A stretch of DNA of 64,000 bases, from the NCBI GenBank assembly GCA_030686995.1, contig CM060697.1:41940959-42004958 (forward strand), in the 5' to 3' direction. Every line of letters begins with the position of its first letter. Position 1 is the stretch's first letter. Below are positions 45,150 through 56,824 of the stretch, in pieces. The DNA comes from Artemisia argyi (Eukaryota; Streptophyta; Magnoliopsida; Asterales; Asteraceae). The translations under genes were made by a program, and so were the position numbers. The notes under the pieces are model-generated. The model was not told the origin of the DNA. It searched no databases and saw nothing but the letters and a program-made list of their open reading frames with translations.

Positions 45150-45474
45150 GTCAGGTACACTTGCCTGGAGGGGATTGTAAGCTTCTCAAGATCCCTTGAG
45201 AAGTAAAACTTTTGTGTGACAATCCAAATCACATCAGCTTTTGATAATGACAATCTGTTGGAATATTAGGGTACTACAAGTCAGGCATAAAATGTCATTC
45301 ATTAGGGGTTTGCATGTGATCATTTTTTGGAGGTTTGGTGATGAATTATCCTATTTAAAGCATGTGCATAAGGCATAGATAAAAATCATACTTCAGTTTT
45401 TGGTTTTTATCTGGAACAAACTAATAAAATTTATGGCATGACAATTTAGGTTTTATGAGTTGCATGAGGCGACA

Positions 45475-45826
45475 CAATCTTTTGAATGGGAGGACATATT
45501 TATTTTGTATTGTCAGAGGGCATAAATTGAGTATTTCCAGCTGGCGGGGGAGATCACTAAGGTTTGCATGAGGGTTGATCTGATGAATTGTGAAAGGGGT
45601 TATTTTGTGGATGAGTTGCAGACAGCAGCTGCACAGTTTCTACCTAAGAAAATGGCGGAGTTTTCAAATGAACTTCTAACGAAAGATGACATAAAACTTT
45701 AGGAGCTGAGGATCTTGGCTAGGGAGTTGGAACTAAGGGGGCGGGAGATTGACCTATTCATCAAGAAGATTAAGGATTTGTTGCCCTGGTAAGGTCAATG
45801 TTGCAATGGTGTATGTCTTTGTTGGC
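45475..45826 (+). pseudogene. Unidentified coding remnant inside the Ulp1-like gene intron
   Basis: One plus-strand frame reads through about 117 codons with two internal stops (45532 TAA, 45701 TAG): SFEWEDIFILYCQRA, IEYFQLAGEITKVCMRVDLM, FLPKKMAEFSNELLTKDDIK, ELRILARELELRGREIDLFI and KKIKDLLPW then TAA. Helical, charged. The sequence after it (TTTCCTAATAAAAATG, then T-rich) looks like a 3' UTR. It could be the end of a second MULE gene on the transposase strand or a captured exon. Family unknown. Confidence 0.45.
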
Positions 45827-46930
45827 TAGTGTTTTCCTAATAAAAATGTTGTGGCCTGAGTCTGCCTAACATGAGTGTTGGTCGTGTCCTGTAATTATGT
45901 GCTTGTGTCTTAGTTTCTAAGTTAAGTTGTTGTAAGGTCTGTGTCATGTCTATCTATGTGGTATGTTTAATGAAGATTAATGTTTACGTTTATGTGTATC
46001 ACAATCTTACTAAGGCAATTTCCTGGCAAAACTAGTAATAGCAACAAGAAACATGGTCGATTACTAACCTGTATAGAAACATGCAGACAAAGACTCAGCA
46101 ATCACCAAATACCCCACCCTGATTTGGAACATTATGTACAAGATGAAACCTGATCTTGTAATTTTTCTGGGTTGATTCGTTTCTTGTCAAACACACCTGT
46201 CTCCTGTAGAATCAAGGGAAGATTGACCTCCAAACAATTCCTCATTTTCATATACCAATCACGACCTTCCTCTTCACAACGATAAACACTGTCATAAAAT
46301 ATAACATTTCTGGACTGTAAGTGAAACTGGGCAACAAACCAATGTTTCTTAGGTTCATTTATCGGAATGAACACCTGCAAGGAATACAAAAAATAAATAT
46401 TATATATAAGATTTGTTGGACATAATTTAGATGATATAAGATGTGCTGGAAATAAATACCCGGTCAACATCAGCCCATGCGAATTTGTAAACTTCGTTAT
46501 TAGCATAAAACAATGGCAACAAATCTTGAAGTAGAAGTGTCAAGAAGTAACTGCTAACTATGGACCAATCTGCAAAAGATGGTCTAACGTGCCACAAACA
46601 CATCACCCAAAGCAAAATGTGTTGTAGACATTTATGAAAAACAAAATAAAGCTCATTAATTCCATTAACAAACACAAAAAAGAGCACACTATTTACATTA
46701 TTTAATATAGGAATTTAACTTTACTTTAATTACCTCATCGCGGAACCAGCCTTCACGAGTCTCATCCATCCCAACAAAACAATCCCAAAAATGATGATCT
46801 AGAACAATATCATTTCACCAAGGAAACTTGCAACGAGAATGGCAAGTATTTGTAATAAAAGCCACCAACTCACGATGAACAAAAACTTTATCAGTCCTTT
46901 TTTATGACCATATTAGGTCCTACACATTAT

Positions 46931-48080
46931 ACAAAATAACATAAATAACAAAAAATAAAAATTACAGATATCCTATATAAGTAAACACTCAAAACCACTT
47001 TTATAACTTTATACCACTAATTGATTTCAAATCACAAGTATGAAACCTATATAACATTTATAAATTTACAACTTTAAGCCAAAGTATGAAACCTCAAAAC
47101 AGCTGAACAATGTCCACTAATGAACATATAAACAAATTTTAAGGCAATTTGACCTATGCTGATGGATCACAGACAAGACGCAATACTGATGGTTGCACAT
47201 CGAAGTTTCTACAATTCTCATGACACTGACGATGATTGCACACCAAAGTACCCACATTCTCTAGTTGCACTTTCTAAGTTATAATTTACTCATATTCTTT
47301 TACATAAATATGCCTCATATTAAATGAGCTGTATCGCCAACCATAATGAAGACATGTATCAACTTAAGCGAAATTGACTATAAATGATTAACTCGTAGTT
47401 AAATCCTAGTTCTGTATCACAGCACACAGAGGTACAATTTGTTGCAGAGTATATTGCAATTTGCAAGACATGGTTGTAATGAAACCATTGATACCAATTA
47501 CATTACCAAATTTGTTCATAAAGAACTACATTGCCAAAAGTTGAAAAGTATATAGACATCTTTTTTTTAGCAAAGTAAATAGACCTTATTAGTCACTGGC
47601 AACAACCACAACATTGTAAACAATCATGTATGAGCACGAAAATTGCAAACAGACCCTAGAACAAGAATTAGTGAAGAGCGTTAAAAAGGAAAAGATCATT
47701 TGTATATCCACAATTAAATGTTTATTAAAGAAACTAATTATATGTTTAATTCAATTGACAACCAAAAAACATTTAAATCCTACGATCACGCACAGGTCAA
47801 ACAAACTCTAAATAAAGACATTAGGATAAGTGAAGTTAAAAACATATGATCACACTTCTCAAAGTGGTGAAGATAGAAACAGAATCACATTGCCTAGGTA
47901 TTAAAGAATACGATGGATCAACGAACTATCCCATAAAATCTGCACCTAGGAAAAACCTACAAAAACTAGTACTGAACTAAACATGGTGCAGATCCAATGA
48001 TCAATATGCAGGGGGCGTGCAGCAGTACACAAAATTAAGTCAAACCGATAATTTGTGTAGCTTTTACAAAGCTATATAGA
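46931..48080 (-). other. AT-rich intronic tract of the Ulp1-like gene
   Basis: No coding sequence recognised between the 'EPWQK' exon and the 'KFPW' exon. AT-rich, no repeats of note, consistent with an intron of about 1.2 kb. Confidence 0.5.
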
Positions 48081-50400
48081 TGATTAAAAATGGTAATCAA
48101 AAATGAAGGATATAGACCATACCTTTTGCCAAGGTTCGAGATCTCTACATTTCTGGATCATAAAAGGAGTTAACTGGGAGTTTATTCTTTTGAGTAGATC
48201 TAGGGTGGGAACTTTCACATCATCATCTACTTCCTTTAATCCCGGCCTTAGTACTAATTCATACTGCCTCTTCTTTGATAAACAATTTTGCAAAGCACGT
48301 TGGATGTAAGGGGCTTTGAATATCTGGTTTCTACTCTACACACTTTTTTCCTCTCCCTTTAGGACTCTCAGCCTCTCTTCCATTTGTGCAGATAAACATC
48401 GAATCTCAGCCTCCTGCTTTTCAGCTGCTACGCGTTTTTACATAGCCAAAAAAACACAATCATCCTATAACAGAAAATACGAATACAGACCAACTTAGAA
48501 TTAACTTTAAAAGACAATATACATGTATTATTGTTAAAATTGTACAAACCTCTTCGACATCTTTCTCGGATACTTTTCATCTTTCAGACACTCATTCTGG
48601 ATTGCTCACTCAACCAAATCTAGGAAATTTTGATTTAAATTTATGCAATACTCATCACCAAGATCAGTATCTTTATCATCATTGGCCACCATATCCTGTA
48701 AATATATTAACTAAAATGTAAGCAATTCAGCTAACTATCTCAACCTCTTGTGATATTCATGTAAAGAAAAATTAAACGAGAATTACTTTTTCCGGTTCTT
48801 TGTGCTCTTTCTCATCAACTTTGTGCAATATGTCCTGCCTATATCCAACCTTCATTTTTCTCTTAATATACTGGATAATACAAAAGATCAAGTACATGAA
48901 TCAGTGACTACACATTTGAATAACGAATCAGTGACCAAACACCTCATCAAAATAAGAGACATGTAGTTAAGGGTATAAACAAACCTGAAAAATGGTTTCA
49001 AGTTTGTAGACCCATGCTCTCAAACTGTTGACCTCTGCAGGTAACATCAACAAACCATTACATATACCTTGTAATGTCCTAACACGATCCTGAAGAGTAA
49101 CACAAGACTATGGCGCTGGAACTTCATTGTCTATAGCATGCATTTTCGCACGAAGTTTTGCTCGTTTACACAACCAATCTACAAAAATCCCTCCATGGTA
49201 AACAACAGGCGCAGGTCTCGGTGCATAGCAGTTAAAAAACCTAATGCCTTTGGTGTACCATTCTGAATGAGCCTCAGCTCTCGTAGGATATAGATCATAG
49301 TTTGTTTCTTTCGCCTAACAAAAAATACAAATAGAAAGTGGGATAAGCGTTAACCATAATCATCATGGATATCACAAAATGAACACTTGCCTCGGGAAAA
49401 AGCTGCCCGAAAGACTCCCATTCTTGGAAAGGCACCTTCTTAAACCATGAAAGTGCTCTTGGGATAACATCGAGGTCCTTACTCCACCAACGCAAGCTCT
49501 GGGTAGAAACCTCTAAATCCATATCTGAAAAAACAAAATATGTTAAAAGAATTACTAGTAACAAAATAAGTTAATAGAATAATTTGTGTAATAATTATGA
49601 CCTTGAGACATAAAACAAACCCAGCCAAACAATAATTCCAACTTCCGTTTTGAGTTGATATTTCAAATGGCATCGTACAACTGTCTCCAAATGTGTTCCC
49701 CCCAAGGAAAGTCATTCCAATTTTGAAAGTTCTCAACCATCCTAAGATATATATCATCCACCACAGATAACAGGTCACACCCCATAAATATGACTTGAAG
49801 TGATAACAAAAGACAAACTTGGACCACGTCTTCATCAGATAGTTTTGTAAAAAGCTCTTCATCCTCAATCAAACATATAAGCTCTATGGTTTTTAAATTC
49901 TCCCCTACCTTCTGAGGAAATACACGGTCACGAAATATGATATCACCACTTCTAAACTTACAGAAACTATGCAATCCAAATTTAAAACCAGTTATGAGGT
50001 GAAATTGATGGCGTCCAAAATGAAGATGATGTCCATTAACAACATAAATTAGTGGCAAATCATAGTGCTGATCATCAGACTTAATTTGTTTTTGAAGCAT
50101 GTAATGTATAATACTATCTTTGCTCTCAAAGTAATTTAAATCCAACCATGGACTAAAGCATGTTGACCAAAACAATGCACGACAATTTTCAGATAATATG
50201 TCTTTAATCAATTAAAAGTAATGCAATTTGCTTCAAATGTGAACCTTGGCAGCATATTCCTATATAAATAAACAAAAGAGTGATTTATAACAAACAATAC
50301 CACAAAGAGAAGCAATTTAGTGAATTTAACCAAACACACATAATAACACTAACATGGAGGCAAATAGTAAACATGGCCCCCAAAGAACTTAGTTGTGAAA

Positions 50401-51980
50401 ACTTTAATTTTGAAAAACTAAAATTAGCTCGGAATAAGCCAAATTACCCAACAGTTTAGTTTAAAAGCTAAAATGGAAATTCTAAAAGCTAAAGCTATTC
50501 TAACAGTCCAACAAGCTAATCTTAGGGTGCAACTAAGCTTATACTATCTAAGAGCAACAAAATCAAGCTAAATCCAACTAATCACAAGCTAGCAATGAGC
50601 TGCTAAGCTCAAATGAATCACTAAATTCAACTGATAATAGGCTAAGCAAACAGTCCTTAGGACAAAATTGTAGAGCACAAAAAGCTGATCAATTAAGCTA
50701 GATAGATCAAACAAGGAACATATCTTAAGAGCTATTCAACAAGCCAAAATTCAAACCAAAAGCTCAAGTGATAACCAAGTTAAGGACTTATGAAAACAGA
50801 CTTATGGGACAAAGCAGCTTGGTGCAGGGCACTAAAATGCTCAGACAGTGCTTTATGAGCTTATGAACAAGCTGCTTAAAGCTGATATAACATTTTGGAA
50901 AAATGTGATCCAATAAGCTCAGCAACCAAACTTGAAAAATACAAAATCTGAGAGTAAACCAACTAAATTTGACTGAATTAAGAATCAAGAACAAAACCTT
51001 ATTGAAAACTGATTGATAAATTTTTTGACTTTTTCTGTTTTACTAAACTTTGACTTAAGTGAATTTAAATTGCTCCTAAATGAATGAATATGAGATAATA
51101 AGCTATAAAAAAACTTAATAATGCTAAATTAACTACTAATAGTCCTAGTGTACTGATTATGCTAACTAATTTGAGCTTTTTAATGCAGACATGTAAGATG
51201 CAAGTGAATTTGACTTTTATCTAAGTGTCCACTGGTTTTTATGATATAATCTGCCTATATGCACCTATTATAAACTACTAGAACCAATTTCACTATATCA
51301 AACTTACTTACTAACAGTATTTACCTATCTGCCAAACAAACCTAAATGCAAAGCTAATTTTATATTATGAATGATTTAAGCTAGAATGAACTAAGATACT
51401 GATGCAAACTAATATATAAGCTATATTATACTAAGATTAAGCTAATGGATGCAGATTTGAGCACTAATTTAGGTTAAATGAGAATTGAGATAATTGACTG
51501 ATGAAAAGGCATTATAAATAATATTGAGCTCAAACAATTGTAAATCACCAAATGAGCAATAAACTAACTAAAGGCATTGTTGTTCCATACATATAGCTAA
51601 AGCTAATAGCCTAAAACACATAACCAGAAGCTATAAAATGAAGGCGTATATAACTAATAACAAGCAATAACCTTATTACAACTAAATCAGGGGTTTTTAA
51701 CTTTGGGCTTATTTCAAAAGCTAAAGAAGGGATGTTTTAAGTTTGGGCTTATTTAAATAGCTAATGTGTTTGGATGTGCTTATTAGAAGCAAACAAATAA
51801 CAAGTAATAATGGTATGAATTTTAGTCACTAATTATACGACCCAACAATGTGAAAGAGCAAGGACAGGTGGTCAACAGCCATAATCACTCAAGTCCTCAC
51901 CAAACTTAAGATCTTTCCAAATTCAAATAAGCCCATAAAAGACAACCAATTTACACGAATAAGCCCCAAAAAAGTAAGCT
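50401..51980. repeat. AGCT-rich tract upstream of the DUF1985/Ulp1 gene
   Basis: About 32 AGCT tetramers (mostly in AAGCTAA/AAGCTTA contexts) in 1.6 kb where base composition would predict about five. Spacing is irregular and no longer unit recurs, so it looks like a motif array or an ancient decayed tandem repeat. No gene seen. Confidence 0.6.
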
Positions 51981-52214
51981 AATCGGCTAAAAATTAATTG
52001 TAAAACAACAATAATATTAGACAAATAAATCTAAATGACAACAAATTAAGAGAAAAACTTACCATTTCATAGTATGATTAAATTATCAACAGATTGAAAG
52101 AATTTAGGTTTTGATTTGAGTGTGTGTGTGTATGGATTTGGTGATAAAAAAAATAATCAGAAAATAAATTACAAATAATCTAAAAAATGAATCAAATCAA
52201 AAAGATTTGAAGTA

Positions 52215-52440
52215 CCTTGCGAAGATCTTGCTTGTTTCCAATGGTACCTTTTTTTAACTTTTGCACATTAGCCGGAAATCGCACAATCGCCGTTCGCACA
52301 TCTGCATGGGTGGGGGAGTGTACTGATGGTCGGGTATGTGGGCCAACAAATGATTGGTATAGTCCTATTTATCTGGACACGTGTAAAAAAACTAATGAAA
52401 TCGCACATTCGCACGTTCGCACATGACCAAATTGGGAAAA
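52215..52440 (-). repeat. Right subterminal GTGCGA repeats of the MULE
   Basis: Clusters 'cgcacaatcgccgttcgcac' (52278-52300) and 'cgcacattcgcacgttcgca' (52402-52421) are the inverted counterpart of the GTGCGAATGTGCGA motifs at 32715-34030. They bracket both MULE genes and suggest the element spans about 19.7 kb, including 7.6 kb of later insertions. Confidence 0.5.
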
Positions 52441-54599
52441 CATGTTAGTTTTATATCTTTGAGAAGTTGGCTTAGATATTGTACCATTTTGGGAATTAGC
52501 TCTAATATAAATTTGATTGAGCCATGGTGAACCATATTACATGGGTCATGGCATTTCAACACCACCTACTTATTTACGAGTAATATTATTTTTATTCTTC
52601 GAAGAACACTTAAACACTGCAACTTTTCTTTTAAGCCTATTTTCTTTTTCTTTTTAAAAAAAAACCACTCTCTCTCTCTCTCACACACCATACACATATT
52701 TTTATTATCTCCTTCCTCAAAACCACCATTACCAATATAACCAATTACCACCACCAAGTCACCAAATTATAGCCGTTGACATAGCCAAACCATCACCACC
52801 ACCACTGCAAAGACGACGCCAAACCACTGCAGCGACGCCACAAAACGCTACAACTATTATAGCCACCGCATCGACCAAAACCACCACCAGCTTTGCCACT
52901 CAACCCCGACCAAAGCCCCACTAACCAAACCACCGGAGATACGGTCACGCGCCGGCGAAAACCGTCGGAACTTAATTTCGTATTTCATTTTTTCCGGCGA
53001 TCTTGACAACGTTTGGAACACCACTTCCGGCGAGTGGATGCTCCGCCCACATTTCTGAGGCTGATCTAAGTTGCAGATTCGCCAACCGCTTTCTTCTGCT
53101 ATTGTTCATTGCAGGAAACGTCTTAATCGACTAACCATCGCTAACGTGAGCGGCGGTGCAACCACAAACGTCTTAAAACACCGGAAATATTTGAGGAGAT
53201 AAAAATGACTAATTCTTGTTTTAGTTTAATGATAAAATGATAATAAGATGTTTTTTTAGTTAAGAGTAATAATTGTTTTAGAGAGAAACTATGGAAAGAG
53301 AGAAGTGTCACGAATGAATATGAGAGAGGTGACTAATCTATTTTATTTTTTGTTGCACTATCTTGTTTATTATGGATGCTATGTGCTAAAAGGCAAAATG
53401 GTACAATGATAATGTTGTGAGTGGTGTTTAGTTGCCGAACTAATGGTGTGGGAATACAACAAGCCTGTTACATTCTTTTCATATACGAAAGATTATGCCA
53501 TTTTAGAGCTAAAGGACATTCTTGTCTCCCATTATGCAACGAGTTTATTTTGCTTGTTGAAGAAAATGTTGGTTCTAAAAGGGTAAATTCCACAACACGT
53601 GGATCCAGAATATCTAAAATGCGCAATGAAGCTAACGTCACGGTCTAACCTTCCTAAAAGTTGTTGCTCCTAGATATTAGGGAAAATGTATTGTTGTCTA
53701 TCTTTATTGTGTCAATAGCAAGCTTTAAATCAATTTATATATTACGATCAAAAACATTAACCGATATGTTGCTTCTATCTTAACTACTTATAATACTAGT
53801 TATAATATCCGTGCACACACGGGGTTTTGACATAAATTTTAAAATATACATTTTTTTTTTTTTTTGTGTAGTGATTGTTTAAAGCGAATGTGCTGAAAGA
53901 TAAACATTAAATGACTTATGCTAACTCAACTAATATTAGTTACCAAGTGTTACCTTCGACCTTCCAAAATAGTAAATACAACAGAGAAGTGTAGAAAGCA
54001 CTAATACGAATCAGCTGATATAATGGATAGAGTACATCCATAATGACTAATTTCCAAGTTGCAATTATGCTTCTCAACAGCTTACGATTAAATTTTAATA
54101 CATGAAAATAGTGTTAGCAAAGCATGTACTCTTGTACTAAATTAACATTATTTTATTTACAAACACCTGTGAGCCGCATAATGTCATAAGATTGAGCAGA
54201 AGTTGAAACCGTTTGTCTACTATTAAAAAAAACATGAAGTTACCCTACTATAGGATCATCCCACGCAGGGTGCTAATATGGTACGTGCATTGGTCCTCTA
54301 TTCATTAAATAAGGATCACGAGCACACCCCAATTATTATTCCCGTCTGGTCTACTATTCACAAAACTCTCATTGGACTTTATCCCATAATATCCACATGC
54401 CATATCATCAAAGGACGACACTGGCACTCTACTCTCAAAACCACCACCACTACCATCACCACGCCTACGCCCTTGCCCATGACTATCTTCATCACTATCA
54501 TCTGAAAGAATATACCCATGATCATGACCATGCCCATGACTGTCTAAATCCAAACTCAAATCCAAATCATCACTCCCAGTCTCCCACTACCACTACTAT
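52441..54599. other. Intergenic region with simple repeats
   Basis: A CT/CA run at 52668-52690, a GC-richer stretch with CACCACCAC and CCGGCGA words (52780-53170) that could be old untranslated or coding sequence, and a T run at 53851-53864. The 75-codon plus frame at 53421-53648 has no recognisable feature. No gene can be supported. Confidence 0.4.
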
Positions 54600-55235
54600 G
54601 CATATCATGTAAACGTGAATCATATTTGAAAGGGCTCCCGGATAAAACGACAGAAACTCCCTTCAGTTGTGTAGATTGTTTTCCAGCAATCCAATATTCC
54701 AATGTGTTTCTATACATATGCAGGTCAGTTCCTGCATCATCATTCGTCTTCTTACAATATCCATTGGGCGATAAAGTCCCAGTAGACGTTGTCACAGCCT
54801 GAGCTACAATCCAGCGTTTCCATAATGCTACTTCTAATGGAGCTTCTTTTGACATTTTTTTTCTTCTATTGTATCAAACCCGCCAAATAGAGTCCTCGGT
54901 GAACTACCATATCTTTGAGGTATGCTGGGAGGCCTTTGTAGACCCCGCGGAAGACATCTTTGACCCAGACTGTAGTAAGGAAGTGACGAATGCCTTTGAA
55001 TTGACGGGATTCATTTCTTCCGATATCGGTGGCTAGTTAAGTATGTGCAATGTCTAGCGGGTAGATGATAACTAATGTAGTGCATCCGGCTGCAGTCCCG
55101 GCAATGCAGTTGGCTGATGAACCGGATAAAAAAGTAGATTGTCGACTGCGTAAGATGCTTCTATATAGATCCTGTGAGATGCGGATATCATTAAGGGAAC
55201 ATATATTCCAAAGAAAGAAAAAGTAATGAAACAAT
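54600..55235 (-). pseudogene. ADP,ATP carrier fragment (ER-ANT1-like)
   Basis: Minus strand: GTAAGCTTLVIIYPLDIAHT (carrier signature P-x-D-x-x), TAA, then DIGRNESRQFKGIRHFLTTV, WVKDVFRGVYKGLPAYLKDM and VVHRGLYLAG. Next come LEVALWKRWIVAQAVTTSTG and, one base out of frame, PMDIVRRRMMMQ, which contains the RRRMMM hallmark of ADP/ATP exchangers, then MYRNTLEYW and SFYPGALSNM. Functional relatives swap ADP and ATP across the mitochondrial or ER membrane; the YPLDIAHT / RQFKGI wording is closest in memory to ER-ANT1. At least two shifts and a stop, missing N-terminal third. An acceptor-like TCTCACAG/GAT sits at its 5' edge. Confidence 0.82.
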
Positions 55236-56589
55236 AAAACACACACATCATTTTACACTATCAAAGTCAAAACGGGTAATATTTGGCCAAGGCTAAAATG
55301 GGTTGGTTCGGGTTAGCCCATCCATTTTTGACCCATTTAACTTGTTTCCTTTTTAGCTTAGTTATTTAATTGGACTGTTTGATGTGTTAGGGATGAAGCA
55401 TACTCGAATATAATTCGTAATTAAATATGGACAAATTTCCACATCTAACTTTACAAATATCTGTTTGTGCTATAAACGTTCTTAGTATGCGTCTATAATT
55501 GAACAACTATTTTACTTCAAGGAGACCAAAAAATACAGAATAAGTGTAAAAAAACTGTTTTGTATAAAGGGACATATATATGCTAATAATAATATAATCA
55601 ACAATTATGCCATGAACTACATTCGAAACTCACCCAAATTTAAAACTTTGTGTTATTCAACTAAAAGGCAGCAAAATCCATGTTATCCCTTCATCATTTA
55701 TTCCTTATGTTAATATTTTCTTTTCTTATAATACCTTTAACATATGACATAAATTCTAATCACTCCTAATGTATGGGCAGTAAGGCGCATATGTGCCTTT
55801 TACATGAATGTGACATCATAATCCTAAAAATTACCACCTTAGAGATCAATAGGGACATCAATGAAATGATATCAAGAAAATTATGCTTTCACCTAAATCA
55901 AGACCTTCCAAATCCAGAAGTTGCCACCCATCTTTTGCGGGTTTCTAAACTTTCAGGCATTATGAGTTCCATGTGTTCCAATGTAGTAAAAGTATCCATA
56001 AATTAAGAGGAAAAAAAAAAAAAAAAAAAACCTTACATTTTTCCAGTTTGACCCAACCCATTTTTACCCAACACCAAGATTACCATGTTTGCGTCAGTAT
56101 TTCTCAAGTAATAGCTAAAGGTAGCAAAATCATGGCTACCTAAATTGCCTAGGTTAAAAACTAAATAAAAACCTCTTAGCCAATCAAGGACTTTTTGCAA
56201 TATCTTCAACTCGTTGAGGATATCCCATTCGGCAATACATAACTTGAAAGCATTAATTCATTCCATGAAATCTATCACTCACTAATAATATATTATATTA
56301 TCAAAAAAACAGTAGAATGCATCTAAAATGGCTCAATATTAGTTCACAAACAATCACAAAAAGCCCCTAATTCTTATCATATTAACAAAATCATGAATGT
56401 TATTATGACATCCAAGTAGGCCCTAGCTCATATCAAATTACATAAATTTATTAACAAATGTATAAACACAAACCTGATTATTTATAAAACAATGTTTCAG
56501 GTGATAAATTACTCATTTGACCCAAACCGTCTCACTTCTATTAATGAGAAAAAAGTGCAAACATGGGAAATCAGCGAAAAACTTACCAC
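55236..56589. other. Spacer between gene fragments
   Basis: AT-rich with an A run at 56011-56030. No recognisable gene; the plus frame 55773-56006 shows no family feature. Confidence 0.45.
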
Positions 56590-56824
56590 ATGTAGGCTAT
56601 TGTGAACAATATCAATTTCTTCATCGTTACTCAAGTGTTTCCATAAATCATCATATGCAAATATTAAAAAAGGATTGTTTGGTTGGATTGGGTGAGAAAG
56701 GATAGATGGGCTAGCAGGAAAGATCGACATCATTGTACGTTCAGGAAGTAAATTTTGCTGCTATTGCTTCTTTATTGTATCGTGCATGCTTTGTATAAAC
56801 ATCCCCAAGGAACGTAGAGACCTG
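56590..56824 (-). pseudogene. PP2C protein phosphatase fragment (clade-D-like)
   Basis: Starts after an acceptor-like ACTGTGCAG: QVSTFLGDVYTKHARYNKEA (family VSRSIGDAYLK), KFTS, one shift, then [20 protein letters not shown] and [16 protein letters not shown]. Plant PP2C has FLIFASDGLWEHLSNQEAV here; the metal-binding Asp of SDG is retained as YDD but Gly is lost. Ends at a donor-like GTGGTAAGT. So one exon with both splice borders, frameshifted, no neighbours found. Clade D members dephosphorylate plasma-membrane H+-ATPase; this copy cannot. Confidence 0.72.

Larger units (their letters stand above)
43793..45236 (+). mobile_element. Solo LTR of the Athila-related family
   Basis: 1444 bp, TGATGAGACG...CACATCA, TSD GCTTT at 43788-43792 and 45237-45241. 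No interior, so recombination between the two LTRs removed it. Plus orientation, opposite to the other two copies. TATA-like CTATATATAC at 44272-44281, preceded by seven TGACGSCGTCA-type dyads (43996-44262). It lies in the 2.5-kb last intron of the Ulp1-like gene (46068 to 43517). Confidence 0.93.
43408..50211 (-). pseudogene. DUF1985 + Ulp1-like cysteine peptidase gene carried by the MULE
   Basis: Blocks from right to left: DUF1985 (LFWSTCFSPWLDLNYFESKD, YVVNGHHLHFGRHQFHLITG, WNDFPWGEHIWRQLYDAI) at 49663-50211; WWSKDLDVIPRALSWFKKVP at 49376-49531; a linker at 48985-49308 and 48550-48720; QLTPFMIQKCRDLEPWQK at 48116-48170; FITNTCHSRCKFPW near 46840; the C48/Ulp1 catalytic part (NEPKKHWFVAQFHLQ with His, VIFYDSV with Asp, NQGGVFGDC with Cys) at 46069-46380; and last exon LAHGIYMHIDNPTLAALAYR at 43408-43516. 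The domain removes SUMO/ubiquitin-like tags in the family. Dead: TGA at 49663, TAG near 49130, a shift near 46150 and a TGA directly after the catalytic Cys codon. Resembles the ULP-like genes of Arabidopsis Kaonashi MULEs. Confidence 0.85.

Noticed and set aside
54305..54565. Asp/His/Gly-rich minus-strand ORF as a separate gene
   Set aside because: Low complexity, directly downstream of carrier pseudogene sequence and without splice or promoter support.
54397..54612. His-rich plus-strand ORF
   Set aside because: Comes from CAT/ATG-rich repeats opposite the minus-strand tail of the carrier pseudogene; no start context or family.
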